From: Begonia masoniana
Lineage: Eukaryota > Streptophyta > Magnoliopsida > Cucurbitales > Begoniaceae
Length of the DNA: 64,000 nt
NCBI GenBank assembly: GCA_022432975.1
Contig: CM039502.1
Location: 69,403,318-69,467,317 of the forward strand
Reading direction: 5' to 3'
Shown here: in pieces, positions 48,383 through 60,122 of the stretch
Layout of the letters: each line of letters starts with the position of its first letter
How positions within the stretch are numbered: position 1 is the first letter of the stretch
Notes under the pieces: generated by a model
Told to the model about the DNA's origin: nothing
Database searches by the model: none
What the model saw: the letters and a program-made list of their open reading frames with translations, nothing else
Position numbers and translations under genes: made by a program

Positions 48383-50685
48383 AATGGTCTATTATCATTG
48401 TTTTAAAACCTCAATGACTTATTTCAATTATTTGTAATTTACACATTAATTACATCAATTAATATTTATCGAGTAGAAAATAAGAATTAAAAAGTAAGAA
48501 TAGAGAATAAATATAAATTATTTTACATTTTAACTTTTAATTATTATATTTCAGTTTTGTTCTGATTAATTCTTGTTCCGATCCAAATAAGATTGGGATT
48601 CAACATAAGTAATGAATTGAATTATTATTATTCTTTAGTAAATATTTGTTCTCACATGTATTTTCACGTAAACATTTTATGTTTCTTTCTTTTACTTGTT
48701 ATTACATATCCTCGTCTCACCAAAAGACCAACCAATAACACCTTGGTGTTGGTACATTTAATCAAAATCTACCAATATCATCAAGAGAAAGTTAAGTTTT
48801 AAGCACATTATATATAAACAACAATAATAAATTACCGTTTGAGTATGCAATGAATGCCATTCAAATTGGTATGTTACAGAAAATACTTATTTGTTTTAAA
48901 ATGTTATAATTTTTAATGTTTTGAGCCATAATTAATAAGGAGGTGACTGATGAGAAAAAGTTAATATATAAAGCTAATATTTTCTCGAAAACCTAATTCA
49001 CCATTTAATTACGCGGTGGTGGACGGCCATTAGAAAAGAAAAGGCTCCGGAGATGAATAACAATTTTGATCATGAATCAATGTCCTAGGAGTGGCTAACT
49101 ATTAACTGTTATTGGAGGCAAGTTGACATTTCAAATTTAACTTTAAAAATCTAAACTTTTAATTCAATTTGGTTTAGAAACTTAAGATTCTGTCAAGTTG
49201 GTGTTGGATTGACGTGGCAAGAGTGCTTGTAAAAATCACTATTTCTATATTAATTATTTTCATGGAAATTTTTCTCGTTATTTGTAATCAAGTTATTTTG
49301 CGTTGACTCAAATTATTATGATTCATTAACATTCGCCTACGTAGGATTCTTCGTGATCCGGCAACAATATTCGAGGGTAAGTCGTTTTGTCTTTCTATTT
49401 TCGCGTTTAAAGTTGAGGGTAGATATCGATTTCAAATTGAAGCTTGAAAACTCAAATCCTTTGATTATTTATAAGTTATTTCGAAAAAATCCTTTGGTGT
49501 GAAAATCGGTGCAAAGGCACGCATTTTTTCGAACCCAATTGTTATAAAAACCCAAAGGGTCAACCCCTATGAGTAGTGACTACGGGAGGCCGGTCGACAC
49601 TTTGAAGGATCGACCCAAATAGGATAGGTCGACACCTTGAAGGGTCTGGTCGATTATTGCAAAGTCCGAACGACCGCACAATGATTTATTTAGGAAAAAA
49701 TTTATCCTCTTGGCGAAGTTCACGAGTATTTATAATTTCTCTGTGAAGTCCCAATATAAGACTCGTCTATTTTTTCCTAGTGTTTGAAAGAGATATTCTT
49801 AACATCTGTTTCAGTGATAAGTCCGGACGACTTCACTGATTACGAGCCTATACTAGAGAGTGTAGCTCCTGTCGGTAAAAAGAATGATCGCTGTCGAGAA
49901 AGAGATTTTATACTAATATGCATTGCATCATTTTTTTGAAAATATTATTAGTGGGTTGCCACATATACGGGGATTGTTCGACAACACATCTATTTTTACG
50001 TATATGTACGTATGTACATTTTACACGTTTACTTTATGTGTGCATGGTTTAATTCTATTGATTATATGATACACAGATAGATAAGCCTCGTTATGCTTTA
50101 GACTATTTTAGTTCAAAGCATCATGAAGTTATCTTAACATCTTCTATTGCGTGAAAATATTTTATTTGAATGTTATAAAAATAGGTAATATGACAGTGAT
50201 GATACAATATTTGAGTTTCGAATCTGGAAAACCTGATCATGATGTATTTGTTTGTACGATTTTATGAATTATGTACGATTTTATGAATTATGTCGTCTCT
50301 AACCTTTGGATCGGTGACAACCCTTATGACGTTGTCGGGTCTTTGGAACGTCATCATTTTTAATTCTTTCTGACTCATGAGCCACTGTTGGATCTTCAGA
50401 TCTATCTTTCTGTGATAGTCTTAAAGAGGGTTTTTGAGGGACCATTTTCTTAACTGGTGACGAGTTTTAAATAAAAAGCACGATGATGACTTATTTTGAT
50501 ATAATTGTCTATGGATACAACAATATTTGACTACCGACTCATCAATGGTTAGTGGAGTCTGTTTGTTAAAAATGATGAAAAAAGATTTTTAAATTAATTG
50601 TAGACACATGCATGACATTGTAAATCAGATTAAGCTTTTGAGATGAAACCAATTTTACATCTATTGCATTTAGGATAAGTTTAAT
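48383..50685 (+). other. AT-rich LTR-like flank, family G
   Basis: No credible gene. It contains GGTCGACAC motifs (49590-49640) and a segment (50590-50685) that matches 1540-1600 and continues at 62725, on the other side of element A. It is probably an older LTR into which A inserted. Confidence 0.4.
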
Positions 50686-51075
50686 TGTAACACCCGGCAT
50701 TTTTGCCATGTAATAGTTTTCCCGGATCATTTAAACGGGATTTATATTATATTAATACAAGGGAATGTTTTTGGTTGGATTGTTGGAATAATTAGTGGAG
50801 AACTAAACTAATGTGTAACTAAACCAAAACACTAAGTTGAAATGCATGGAAGGGTAAATTGGGAAGAAATTAAGGTTGGTGGGAGATAGCCAATGGTTGA
50901 GTGGCATCTGGCAACTTGTTGAAGAAGCTAAGTTCCACCTTCTACGTGAAACCCTCTTCACTTCTCTTCTCTGCTCTCTCTTTCCTTTTTCCTCTCTGCA
51001 TTCTCTCTTCCTGTCGACAATCAACCATCGAAGTTACTTCGATCTTCCCAGATTCCCTTCTGCTCCTCCGCTAAG

Positions 51076-51885
51076 GTAAGCATCTTCTAATGCTAACACA
51101 TTTGGACAAGCAAAAACTATAGGTTATGCTGAAGCTTTAGGTTAAGATAGTTGGGAGAAAACTCTCGGTTTTTGTATGGAAACACATTCGTTGTTTTCTA
51201 CAAGTCTGAATGGAGTTTACTGCATAATCTTCCAAGTTATTTGTTAGCATTTGCAACTTGTTTAACTTCTCTACATTGCAGCAACAGATCTGAGCGTTCC
51301 ATAGACATTTGAGCATTCTACATTGCAGCAAACAGGTAAGTTCATATCCGTAGGTTGGCCCTTAAGGCCCTACATCTCGGAGGTACTAGGTTTTCTGTTA
51401 TGTCGGGTTGTTTCGGGTAGAAAGGTTATAGTTATGTTCTGAGTTGTCTATGTTCTGTTTCACCGTATGTTCTGTTATTTCTGTCATCTACTCTCTGCCT
51501 GTTTAAGTTTAAGCATTGTTCATGCATACACGTTTTCTCTGAAAGTCATGCAAAAACCGATTTCTGTACACCGTTTGAAACTAAACAAGATAAAATCCGA
51601 CTGAAATGTACCAGGTTAAGTGCGAGACGGGGACTGGCCCCAGAACTGTTTACTGTTTACCGTTTATTGTACTGTATTCCTGAATGTGCCTGATAGTGCA
51701 CCCTCCCCCTCCCCCACTGTTTGCCAGTTCCCCTATAAACTCCACTTAATTTTACTGCCACTGTAACTTAATGCTCTGTACTGTCACTGTATTTTTGAAA
51801 AACTGCATGCATAGCATTTTGCATCACAGCATTCTTATTATGTCCTTACTGAGTTTTAGACTCATAGGTGAACTCTCTGATGTAG
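51076..51885 (+). other. Two predicted LTR introns in A with a 44-nt exon between
   Basis: CTAAG|GTAAGC at 51075/51076 to a pyrimidine-rich CTACATTGCAG ending 51291 (216 bp). Exon-like 51292-51335. Then AACAG|GTAAGT at 51335/51336 to CTGATGTAG ending 51885 (550 bp). The 3' LTR has the same second pair at 60753-61302, also 550 bp. The order and the GTAAGT / GATGTAG signals match families B, C and D although the rest of the sequence differs. Confidence 0.5.
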
Positions 51886-52509
51886 GTACTGAACCTGAAA
51901 CCGAGGACCTTGTTCCTCAAAATGACGATCTGATGTAATTGGTGGATCAAGCTCACAGGATGGTTGCTGCAGATAGACATAATTCTGTTCTGAGGTTCAA
52001 GTTTTTAAAATATAGTTATATTGTAAAGTTTTATGAAATTCTGGTCTCTGTGTTAAAAGCCCTGTAGAAAACTTCTGTTTTGGGAGTTGCTGTAAATCTA
52101 TGTTAAGTTTTGTACTGTCTTTGAAATTTTGAAACAATGTATAGATTCTGTTTCAATGTTGAAAACCGCTGTATTTGACTGTTAAGTAGTATTCTGGAAT
52201 TTGTTTGGGATATTCTCTGATAATCTGTGCATGGATTGTCTCTGGTTTTGGAATAATCCATGTGGTTGGTTTCCTGATCTTCTGTTAGGTTTTCTAACTT
52301 CTGTCATGTTCCCACGCATGTTTTAAAACTGTGTTTAGAATCGGGTTTGAAGGTTTGAAGCCCTTATGCCTTCTGTTTGAAGTTTTCTGTTCCTATGACT
52401 TCCTGTTAAAGTTGTCAAGTTTTGCCTTAAAAGCTGTATCTTCCGATCACGTTCACTGCTGCTTTAAGCATACATCCACCGCCAAACAGTGATTTTGCCT
52501 TAGGTTTTT

Positions 52510-55249
52510 CCTTCTACCGATTTCGTTTATTGCCTACATCCACCGATGACGTCATCCATCTTCCGGCTGACGTCATCTCCTTCTACCGATTTCGTTTATT
52601 GCCTACATCCACCGATGACGTCCATCCATCTTCCGGCTGACGTCATCTCCTTCTACCGATTTCGTTCACTGCCTGCATCCACCGATGACGTCATCCATCT
52701 TCCGGCTGACGTCATCTCCTTCTACCGATTGTTTCACTGCCTTGCATCATCCACCGATGACGTCATCCATCTTCCGGCTGACGTCATCTCCTTCTACCGA
52801 TTTCGTTTATTGCCTACATCCACCGATGACGTCATCCATCTTCCGGCTGACGTCATCTCCTTCTACCGATTTCGTTTATTGCCTACATCCACCGATGACG
52901 TCATCCATCTTCCGGCTGACGTCATCTCCTTCTACCGATTTCGTTTATTGCCTACATCCACCGATGACGTCATCCATCTTCCGGCTGACGTCATCTCCTT
53001 CTACCGATTTCGTTTATTGCCTACATCCACCGATGACGTCATCCATCTTCCGGCTGACGTCATCTCCTTCTACCGATTTCGTTTATTGCCTACATCCACC
53101 GATGACGTCATCCATCTTCCGGCTGACGTCATCTCCTTCTACCGATTTCGTTTATTGCCTACATCCACCGATGACGTCATCCATCTTCCGGCTGACGTCA
53201 TCTCCTTCTACCGATTTCGTTTATTGCCTACATCCACCGATGACGTCATCCATCTTCCGGCTGACGTCATCTCCTTCTACCGATTTCGTTTATTGCCTAC
53301 ATCCACCGATGACGTCATCCATCTTCCGGCTGACGTCATCTCCTTCTACCGATTTCGTTTATTGCCTACATCCACCGATGACGTCATCCATCTTCCGGCT
53401 GACGTCATCTCCTTCTACCGATTTCGTTTATTGCCTACATCCACCGATGACGTCATCCATCTTCCGGCTGACGTCATCTCCTTCTACCGATTTCGTTTAT
53501 TGCCTACATCCACCGATGACGTCATCCATCTTCCGGCTGACGTCATCTCCTTCTACCGATTTCGTTTATTGCCTACATCCACCGATGACGTCATCCATCT
53601 TCCGGCTGACGTCATCTCCTTCTACCGATTTCGTTTATTGCCTACATCCACCGATGACGTCATCCATCTTCCGGCTGACGTCATCTCCTTCTACCGATTT
53701 CGTTTATTGCCTACATCCACCGATGACGTCATCCATCTTCCGGCTGACGTCATCTCCTTCTACCGATTTCGTTTATTGCCTACATCCACCGATGACGTCA
53801 TCCATCTTCCGGCTGACGTCATCTCCTTCTACCGATTTCGTTTATTGCCTACATCCACCGATGACGTCATCCATCTTCCGGCTGACGTCATCTCCTTCTA
53901 CCGATTTCGTTTATTGCCTACATCCACCGATGACGTCATCCATCTTCCGGCTGACGTCATCTCCTTCTACCGATTTCGTTTATTGCCTACATCCACCGAT
54001 GACGTCATCCATCTTCCGGCTGACGTCATCTCCTTCTACCGATTTCGTTTATTGCCTACATCCACCGATGACGTCATCCATCTTCCGGCTGACGTCATCT
54101 CCTTCTACCGATTTCGTTTATTGCCTACATCCACCGATGACGTCATCCATCTTCCGGCTGACGTCATCTCCTTCTACCGATTTCGTTTATTGCCTACATC
54201 CACCGATGACGTCATCCATCTTCCGGCTGACGTCATCTCCTTCTACCGATTTCGTTTATTGCCTACATCCACCGATGACGTCATCCATCTTCCGGCTGAC
54301 GTCATCTCCTTCTACCGATTTCGTTTATTGCCTACATCCACCGATGACGTCATCCATCTTCCGGCTGACGTCATCTCCTTCTACCGATTTCGTTTATTGC
54401 CTACATCCACCGATGACGTCATCCATCTTCCGGCTGACGTCATCTCCTTCTACCGATTTCGTTTATTGCCTACATCCACCGATGACGTCATCCATCTTCC
54501 GGCTGACGTCATCTCCTTCTACCGATTTCGTTTATTGCCTACATCCACCGATGACGTCATCCATCTTCCGGCTGACGTCATCTCCTTCTACCGATTTCGT
54601 TTATTGCCTACATCCACCGATGACGTCATCCATCTTCCGGCTGACGTCATCTCCTTCTACCGATTTCGTTTATTGCCTACATCCACCGATGACGTCATCC
54701 ATCTTCCGGCTGACGTCATCTCCTTCTACCGATTTCGTTTATTGCCTACATCCACCGATGACGTCATCCATCTTCCGGCTGACGTCATCTCCTTCTACCG
54801 ATTTCGTTTATTGCCTACATCCACCGATGACGTCATCCATCTTCCGGCTGACGTCATCTCCTTCTACCGATTTCGTTTATTGCCTACATCCACCGATGAC
54901 GTCATCCATCTTCCGGCTGACGTCATCTCCTTCTACCGATTTCGTTTATTGCCTACATCCACCGATGACGTCATCCATCTTCCGGCTGACGTCATCTCCT
55001 TCTACCGATTTCGTTTATTGCCTACATCCACCGATGACGTCATCCATCTTCCGGCTGACGTCATCTCCTTCTACCGATTTCGTTTATTGCCTACATCCAC
55101 CGATGACGTCATCCATCTTCCGGCTGACGTCATCTCCTTCTACCGATTTCGTTTATTGCCTACATCCACCGATGACGTCATCCATCTTCCGGCTGACGTC
55201 ATCTCCTTCTACCGATTTCGTTTATTGCCTACATCCACCGATGACGTCA
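52510..55249. repeat. 69-bp minisatellite, about 40 copies, two TGACGTCA per unit
   Basis: A near-perfect array with period 69 bp (verified over 20 units: 1380 bp from 52861 to 54241). Each unit contains GATGACGTCATC and GCTGACGTCATC, giving about 80 TGACGTCA palindromes. The first three units vary in length and sequence; the remainder look identical. Because 69 is a multiple of 3 with no stop in two frames, ORFs over 900 codons arise (52546-55266 and 52685-55558). They are repeat artefacts. Located in U5, downstream of the acceptor-like site. Confidence 0.97.
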
Positions 55250-55490
55250 GTTTCTCCTCTCTGTAAAGTTACGTTTATAGGGTTTGCGATGACAGTGCAT
55301 GTTTCCTGTCATTCGGTTCTGTCTTCCGTTAAAGTTTTTAAAGTTCAGTTGGCTTTCATAAGTTGTTCCAGTAACGCTGTCTGTTCTGTTTATGTTCAAA
55401 AAAAATTAGTCACCGTTTTCCGTCCACTGTCCCGGAGTAATGGCTCCGATCCCGGACTCCGATCGGGTTCGGTTTGGGTCGTCACAGTTG

Positions 55491-55501
55491 TGCTATCAGA
55501 G
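55491..55501 (+). other. Primer-binding site of element A
   Basis: TGCTATCAGAG, one mismatch to the initiator tRNA-Met complement TGGTATCAGAG, four bases inside the LTR end. Confidence 0.7.
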
Positions 55502-55645
55502 AGACAAGGTTTTAAAACCGATTCTGTGAAATGTCTGACTGCGCAACCCGCCACGTGAGATCGCTCCACCAACTGTAAGTGTTTATATTCCTGTCAAAGT
55601 TCTGTTTATTAAATTAGGTTACTCTGTTTATAGGGTTTATTAGAA

Positions 55646-58600
55646 ATGGTGAGAGGACATCAAGAAGAGTCAAGCGAAAGCTCTCGAGCCATTGACCGAC
55701 TAACAGAACTGGTGGGTGCACAGTCACGCATGGTTGAACGCATGATGGCCAGAGAAGACGATAGAAACAATAATCATGGGAATAACAATCGTGATAATGC
55801 GCCGCGAGACAATAGTGGAGACAGATTCTGGCGACTCTAGCCGCCTTCATTTGATGGACTGTCTACAGACCCGACCCGTGCTGAAACCTGGATTCGAACA
55901 ATGGAGAAAATGTTTGGATATGCAGAAGTAGAAGACAACAAGAAAGTTATTTGCGCCGCGTTCTATCTCACCGAAAGTGCGGGATTTTGGTGGGACACAG
56001 TGCAGTCAACTACATTTGCATTAAGCTGGGAAGGATTCACGAAGATCTTCTCCGAGAAGTACTTTGACCGGGGAGTGAGGAAGGAAAAGTTGCTTGAATT
56101 CTCTCGGCTGCGACAATATGGGTCAGTGGCTGAATATGTTCAGAAATTCGAGTCACTGTCCCGATATGCAACACATATGGTGGCCACCGATGAGAAGAAG
56201 GTGCACCAATTCATTCAAGGGTTAAAGATGGACCTTCTATGAGGGATCACAACCGGAGGATTCGATGAGGCACCGTATGTGAAGGTGGTGGCCAAGGCTT
56301 ATCAGTTGGAGGCCTTAGAGATAAAGTCCCAGAGACAAAGATATTCACCAAGAGGGATTATTCGAAATGTTCCTCAGCAACAACAGCAACAACCAAGGGG
56401 TCAAAACCTACAACCTCAACAGCAACAAAACAGGGGCATTAAGAGGCCCAATGAGACCATCACTTACCCAGACAAAGGAAAGAGACCGATGGGAGCTCCT
56501 CAGCCCACTATATGTCCACGGTGCAGGAGAAGCCACCAGGGCGAATGCAGGCTTATTACTGGCGCTTGTTTCCGATGTGGCAAAGGAGGCCATCATGTCC
56601 GTGATTGCCCGATACCCGACACGAGGCAAAATAAGGCCGTGCCAAGAGTCTTTGCAATGATGGAGGACATTGATGATGCTGATCTGCACACAGCAATTAC
56701 AGGTACAGTTTTGGTGTGTAACATACCTGCATATACTTTGTTAGACACGGGGGCCACCCATTCATTTGTGGCTATGGACTTTGCGGGTAGAAAGAACTTG
56801 TGCCTTGCACCGTCCGATCAGCCCTACAGTGTCATGCTACCGTCCGGAGAGTTTATGCACTCCGAGCAGGCAGTGAAGGGTGATATAGTGTCAGTTGGAG
56901 ACCAGAAATTGTATGCCAATCTTATCGTCATCGGTATGAAGGGATACGAAGTGATTCTGGGGATGGACTGGCTGTTTAGACATCATGCTACCATCGACTG
57001 CAGGTCCAGGCTCGTGACGTTTAGGTGCCCGAACGAAGTAGAGTTCTCCTATCAGGCGATACCAAGGAAACGTAGTATGCCTGTTGTATCTTCCTTGAAA
57101 GCTCAACGGCTGATGAAGTCAGGGTGCGTCGGATTTCTGGCCCATGTGTTAGACGTTCAAAGGCATGGTGAGGTGGAACTTCGAAATATTCCGGTAGTAC
57201 GAGATTTCTCAGAAGTTTTCTTAGACGACTTACCGGGATTACCACCTGACCGTGAAATTGAGTTTGAAATTGACATATATCCAGGTGCGGAACCAGTATC
57301 GAAGAATCCGTACCGTATGGCGCCAATTGAGCTGAAGGAATTAAAGGCTCAGCTGAAAGAGTTAGTGGACAAGGGTTTTGTACGCCCTAGTTTCTCTCCG
57401 TGGGGTGCTCCCGTCTTGTTTGTCAAGAAGAAAGATGGGACTCTACGGATGTGTATTGACTACCGTGAGCTGAACAAGTTGACTATCAAGAATAAGTACC
57501 CGTTGCCAAGAATCGATGATTTGTTTGATCAGTTACAGGGGGCTCGGGTATTCTCAAAGATCGACTTACTCTCAGGTTATTACCAGTTGAAAGTCAGGGC
57601 TGAAGATATTCCAAAGACCGCCTTCAGAACCCGGTACGGGCATTACGAGTTCTTAGTGATGTCGTTCGGGTTAACTAATGCTCCGGCGGCGTTTATGGAC
57701 CTGATGAACAGGATATTCCAGGATGTATTAGACAAGTTTGTGATTGTTTTCATCGACGACATCCTGGTTTACTCCAAGAGTGAGGCCGAGCATGAGGAAC
57801 ACTTGGCTATTGTGCTGTCAACTCTAAAACAACATCAATTATTTGCCAAACTATCAAAGTGTGAATTCTGGTTGAGCAGGATTAATATCCTAGGCCACGT
57901 GGTGTCTGCAGAAGGAGTTTTGGTGGACCCGGCCAAGATTCAGGCAGTGAAGGATTGGCCCAGGCCGAGAAATGCAAGTGAAGTACGAAGCTTTATCGGA
58001 GTAGCTAGTTATTACAGGAAATTCATCAAGGGATTTTCTGTGATAGCGAAGCCTATGACCAGCTTAACAAAGAAAGACATCAAGTTCAGGTGGTCTGAAG
58101 CATGTGAAGGGAGCTTTCAGACACTCAAGCAAAAGTTAACCACGGCTCCTCTACTAGTATTGCCAGTTGAAGATGACAAATTCAGCGTATACTGTGATGC
58201 GTCAAGGGTTGGCTTGGGATGTGTATTAATGCAAGAGGGAAAGGTTGTGGCATACGCATCCAGACAATTGAAGAGCCATGAGAAAAACTACCCTACTCAC
58301 GACCTTGAGTTAGCGGCAGTTGTATTTGCGTTGAAAGTATGGAGACACCACCTTTATGGACAGTCATGTGAGGTGTTCTCTGATCACAAGAGTTTAAAGT
58401 ACCTCTTTACTCAGAAGGAGTTAAATATGAGACAAAGGCAATGGTTAGAATTCGTGAAAGATTACGATGTTGAGATTAAATACCACCCGGGGAAGGCCAA
58501 TGTGGTAGCCGATGCGTTGAGCAGGATGCCGTCTACGATACAACCGGCCTTGGCTACCATCTCACTGCCTTTGAGGACAGAAATTCAGAGGTTTGAACTG

Positions 58601-60082
58601 GTGATAGTTTCTAAACTATCGGCAGTACTGGCGAATCTAACGTTGCGGTCGACCGTTCTGGACCGAATTAAGGATGCCTAGAAGACTAATTCAAAGGAGA
58701 TGGCCGATATAGTAAGCAAGATACCTACGGCATCTTCAGAGTTCAGCTATTCGGGAGATGGTATTTTGAAGTTCAGGGATAGATGGTATGTTCCGAAGGA
58801 TGAAGAGCTACGGAAGCACATCTTGTCGGAAGCCCACTTATCTTCTTTCTCTGTGCATCCTGGAAGCACAAAGATGTATCAGGACTTGAAACTTCACTTC
58901 TGGTGGCCGAATATGAAGAATGAAGTGGCCAAGTATGTGGAGTCTTGTATGATATGTTAACAGGTCAAAGCTGAACATCAACGACCGAGTGGAACGCTTC
59001 AGCCTCTTCCAATTCCCGAATGGAAGTGGGAGAATATCACAATGGACTTTGTTGTTGGCCTACCAAGAACAGCTAAGGGCCATAATAGCATTTGGGTCAT
59101 AGTGGACAGATTGACAAAGTCGGCCCACTTTTTACCTGTGAAGACGACGTACTCCATGGATCAGTATGCAGAGCTGTATATTAGCGAGATTATTAAACTG
59201 CATGGAGTTCCTGTGTCGATTGTCTCAGACCGTGATCCCAGATTCACTTCCAGGTTTTGGAAAAGTTTGCAGAGCTCTTTGGGTACGAAGTTGAATTTCA
59301 GCACGACATTTCACCCACAGACTGACGGACAATCTGAGAGAACAATCCAAATATTGGAGGATATGCTAAGGTCGTGCGTGCTAGAATTTCATGCTCCTTG
59401 GAGTAGATATTTGCCTCTCGTGGAGTTTACCTACAACAATAGCTATCAGGCTACAATCGGTATGGCTCCGTATGAAGCTCTGTACGGCAAAAAGTGTAGA
59501 TCCCCATTGTGTTGGGATGAGGTCGGAGAAACCAACCTTATCGGCCCTGAGATATTACAGCAGATGTCCGAGGTGATAGCTGCTATCAAACAACGAATAA
59601 AGATTGCTCAGAGTCGACAGAAGAGTTATGCGGACAATAGAAGAAGAGACTTAGAGTTCGCTGTGGGCAACGAGGTATTCCTGAAAGTGTCACCTTTCAA
59701 AGGCGTAATGAGATTCGGTAAGAAAGGAAAGCTCAGCCCACGGTTCATTGGCCCTTTTCCCATCCTGAAGCGTGTGGGAAACATGGCTTACGAACTACAG
59801 TTGCCGACGTCAATGGATGGAGTTCACAATGTCTTCCATGTTTCGATGCTGAGAAAATGTGTGCGAGATCCAACTCAGATCGTAAAACAGGTGGATTTTG
59901 ATATCATGCCGACGCTGACATATGAAGAAAGGCCTATACAGATATTGGATATGTCGCTCAAAGTGTTGCGTAATCGAGTGGTCCCATTGGTGAAAGTTTT
60001 GTGGCGAAATCATAATGTGGAGGAAGCCACGTGGGAAAGACAAGAAGATGTTAGAGCCCAATATCCGGAGTTATTCGCTTAG
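55646..60082 (+). pseudogene. gag-pol: Element A gag-pol polyprotein with four nonsense codons
   Basis: One frame of 1478 codons from ATG 55646 to TAG 60080-60082, no frameshift. Numbering by codon: gag domain about 65-230; Gln-rich linker; zinc knuckle C308-C311-H316-C321; aspartic protease D367-T-G; reverse transcriptase with FIDD 702-705; RNase H with D851; integrase with a His/Cys region about 1055-1105 and catalytic D1154, D1195 and E1231 (35-residue last spacing); chromodomain-like C-terminus (PLVKVLWRNHNVEEATWE). Stops: TAG 55838-55840, TGA 56240-56242, TAG 58679-58681, TAA 58958-58960. Each can be explained by one C-to-T change of CAG, CGA or CAA. As it stands it encodes no full protein. 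Confidence 0.96.
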
Positions 60083-60109
60083 GCAAATTTTGGGGACAAA
60101 ATTTCTGTT

Positions 60110-60122
60110 AAGGTGGGTGGAA
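60110..60122 (+). other. Polypurine tract of element A
   Basis: AAGGTGGGTGGAA directly before the 3' LTR start TGTAACACCC. Upstream GGGGACAAAATTT is shared with element D. Confidence 0.8.

Larger units (their letters stand above)
50686..55486 (+). mobile_element. 5' LTR of element A, repeat-expanded
   Basis: TGTAACACCCGGCA...GGGTCGTCACA. Compared with the 3' LTR it keeps a 22-bp stretch near 50890 (lost there), has about 35 extra 69-bp units, and lacks roughly 240 bp after the array. That deletion joins at a short CAGTTTCTCC similarity (55246-55255 against about 62479). Two intron-like pairs: 51076-51291 and 51336-51885. Confidence 0.95.

Noticed and set aside
52546..55558. Two overlapping ORFs of more than 900 codons
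   Set aside because: They are translations of a 69-bp satellite (3 x 23 codons) in two frames. The same bases serve both frames, and the array lies inside an LTR. No complex protein sequence.
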